Of a stretch of DNA of 18,255 nucleotides, positions 18,039 to 18,255 are shown piece by piece (positions within the stretch are counted from its first letter, which is position 1; each line of letters starts with the position of its first letter). Location: NCBI GenBank assembly GCA_024220525.1, contig JAMYWO010000016.1:265430-283684 (forward strand), in the 5' to 3' direction. The stretch is from Cochliopodium minus (taxonomy: Eukaryota > Discosea > Himatismenida > Cochliopodiidae). The notes beneath the pieces are model-generated. The model did no database searches, was not told the DNA's origin, and worked only from the letters and a program-made list of their open reading frames with translations. Position numbers and translations under genes: made by a program.

Positions 18039-18255
18039 ATGAAAAGAATAAGCAATGGATTATATGCAAACCATCTTTTGATTTATTGTTGTAAAAATAA
18101 TATATTTTCTTACTTTCAAAATAATCTCTTATTTCAAAAGATAATGGAGATTTATTTGGATTTGGTGATAATTCATATGGTCAATTAGGAATTGGAAAGG
18201 AGATAAATTTTGTTGAGAAGCCAATTTTGTTGTGGAATGATAAAAATATCAAATC
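18039..18255 (+). CDS. RCC1-repeat protein, 5' part only (right copy)
   Basis: Partial gene running off the right edge: exon 1 18039-18090, intron 18091-18140, exon 2 18141-18255. It begins MKRISNGLYANHLLIYC and continues GDLFGFGDNSYGQLGIG and KPILLWNDKNIKS, an RCC1 blade. The intron is at the same place and phase as in the left copy (1-265), and 51 of 56 residues agree, so the two are recent duplicates in opposite orientation. The window stops inside the copy, so its full length, later blades and any extra domain are unknown. Confidence 0.8.

Noticed and set aside
1-18255. CRISPR array, insertion sequence, viral or toxin gene
   Set aside because: No spaced direct repeats, transposase, integrase, polymerase or toxin motif was seen; the repeats found are FG coding repeats and A/T tracts.

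Overview
The window reads as nuclear DNA of a very AT-rich, intron-rich unicellular eukaryote. Every protein gene except one is interrupted by short AT-rich GT..AG introns, the single tRNA has eukaryotic A/B boxes and a poly-T terminator, and the protein families (Sel1 repeats, Ras-type GTPase, START, CRAL-TRIO, SPRY, RCC1, FG nucleoporin) are eukaryotic. TAA and TGA both act as stops and the gene models need no reassigned codon. Low GC, A/T-homopolymer introns and this family mix suggest a free-living amoeboid protist (for example an Anaeramoeba-like metamonad or an amoebozoan). That guess rests on general impression, not on a marker gene.

Layout, left to right: (1) the 5' part of an RCC1-repeat gene leaves the window on the minus strand (1-265). 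(2) A long non-coding stretch contains a G-rich island, then a tRNA-Val(CAC) (minus, 888-960). (3) A plus-strand gene joins an F-box-like N-terminus to a degenerate Ras/Rab-type GTPase with a CaaX tail (1143-2668). (4) Convergent to it is a 15-exon minus-strand gene with a novel head, a coiled coil and about ten Sel1 repeats (2781-7199). (5) Divergent from that is a plus-strand gene ending in a ubiquitin-like domain (7651-8588). (6) Convergent to this is an intronless minus-strand gene for a membrane-anchored FG-repeat nucleoporin-like protein (8700-11546). (7) Three plus-strand genes follow: START-domain protein (12025-13682), Sec14/CRAL-TRIO protein (14138-15765) and an SPRY protein split into very small exons (16119-17762). 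(8) A second RCC1 gene, a close relative of the first but on the opposite strand, runs off the right edge (18039-18255).

The genes do not form an operon-like functional system. Loose themes are ubiquitin-related parts (F-box-like segment, ubiquitin-like tail), the nuclear pore (FG protein; RCC1 repeats are too divergent to assume a Ran link), and two neighbouring lipid-transfer folds (START, CRAL-TRIO). The most unusual points are the single-pass membrane FG protein with a POM121-like plan, the predicted F-box/GTPase fusion with a broken DxxG motif, the cluster of 7-20 nt exons in the SPRY gene, a 13-nt exon in the Sel1 gene, and the inverted RCC1 pair at the two window edges. All exon borders were deduced by reading frame, splice dinucleotides and phase; no transcript data were available.
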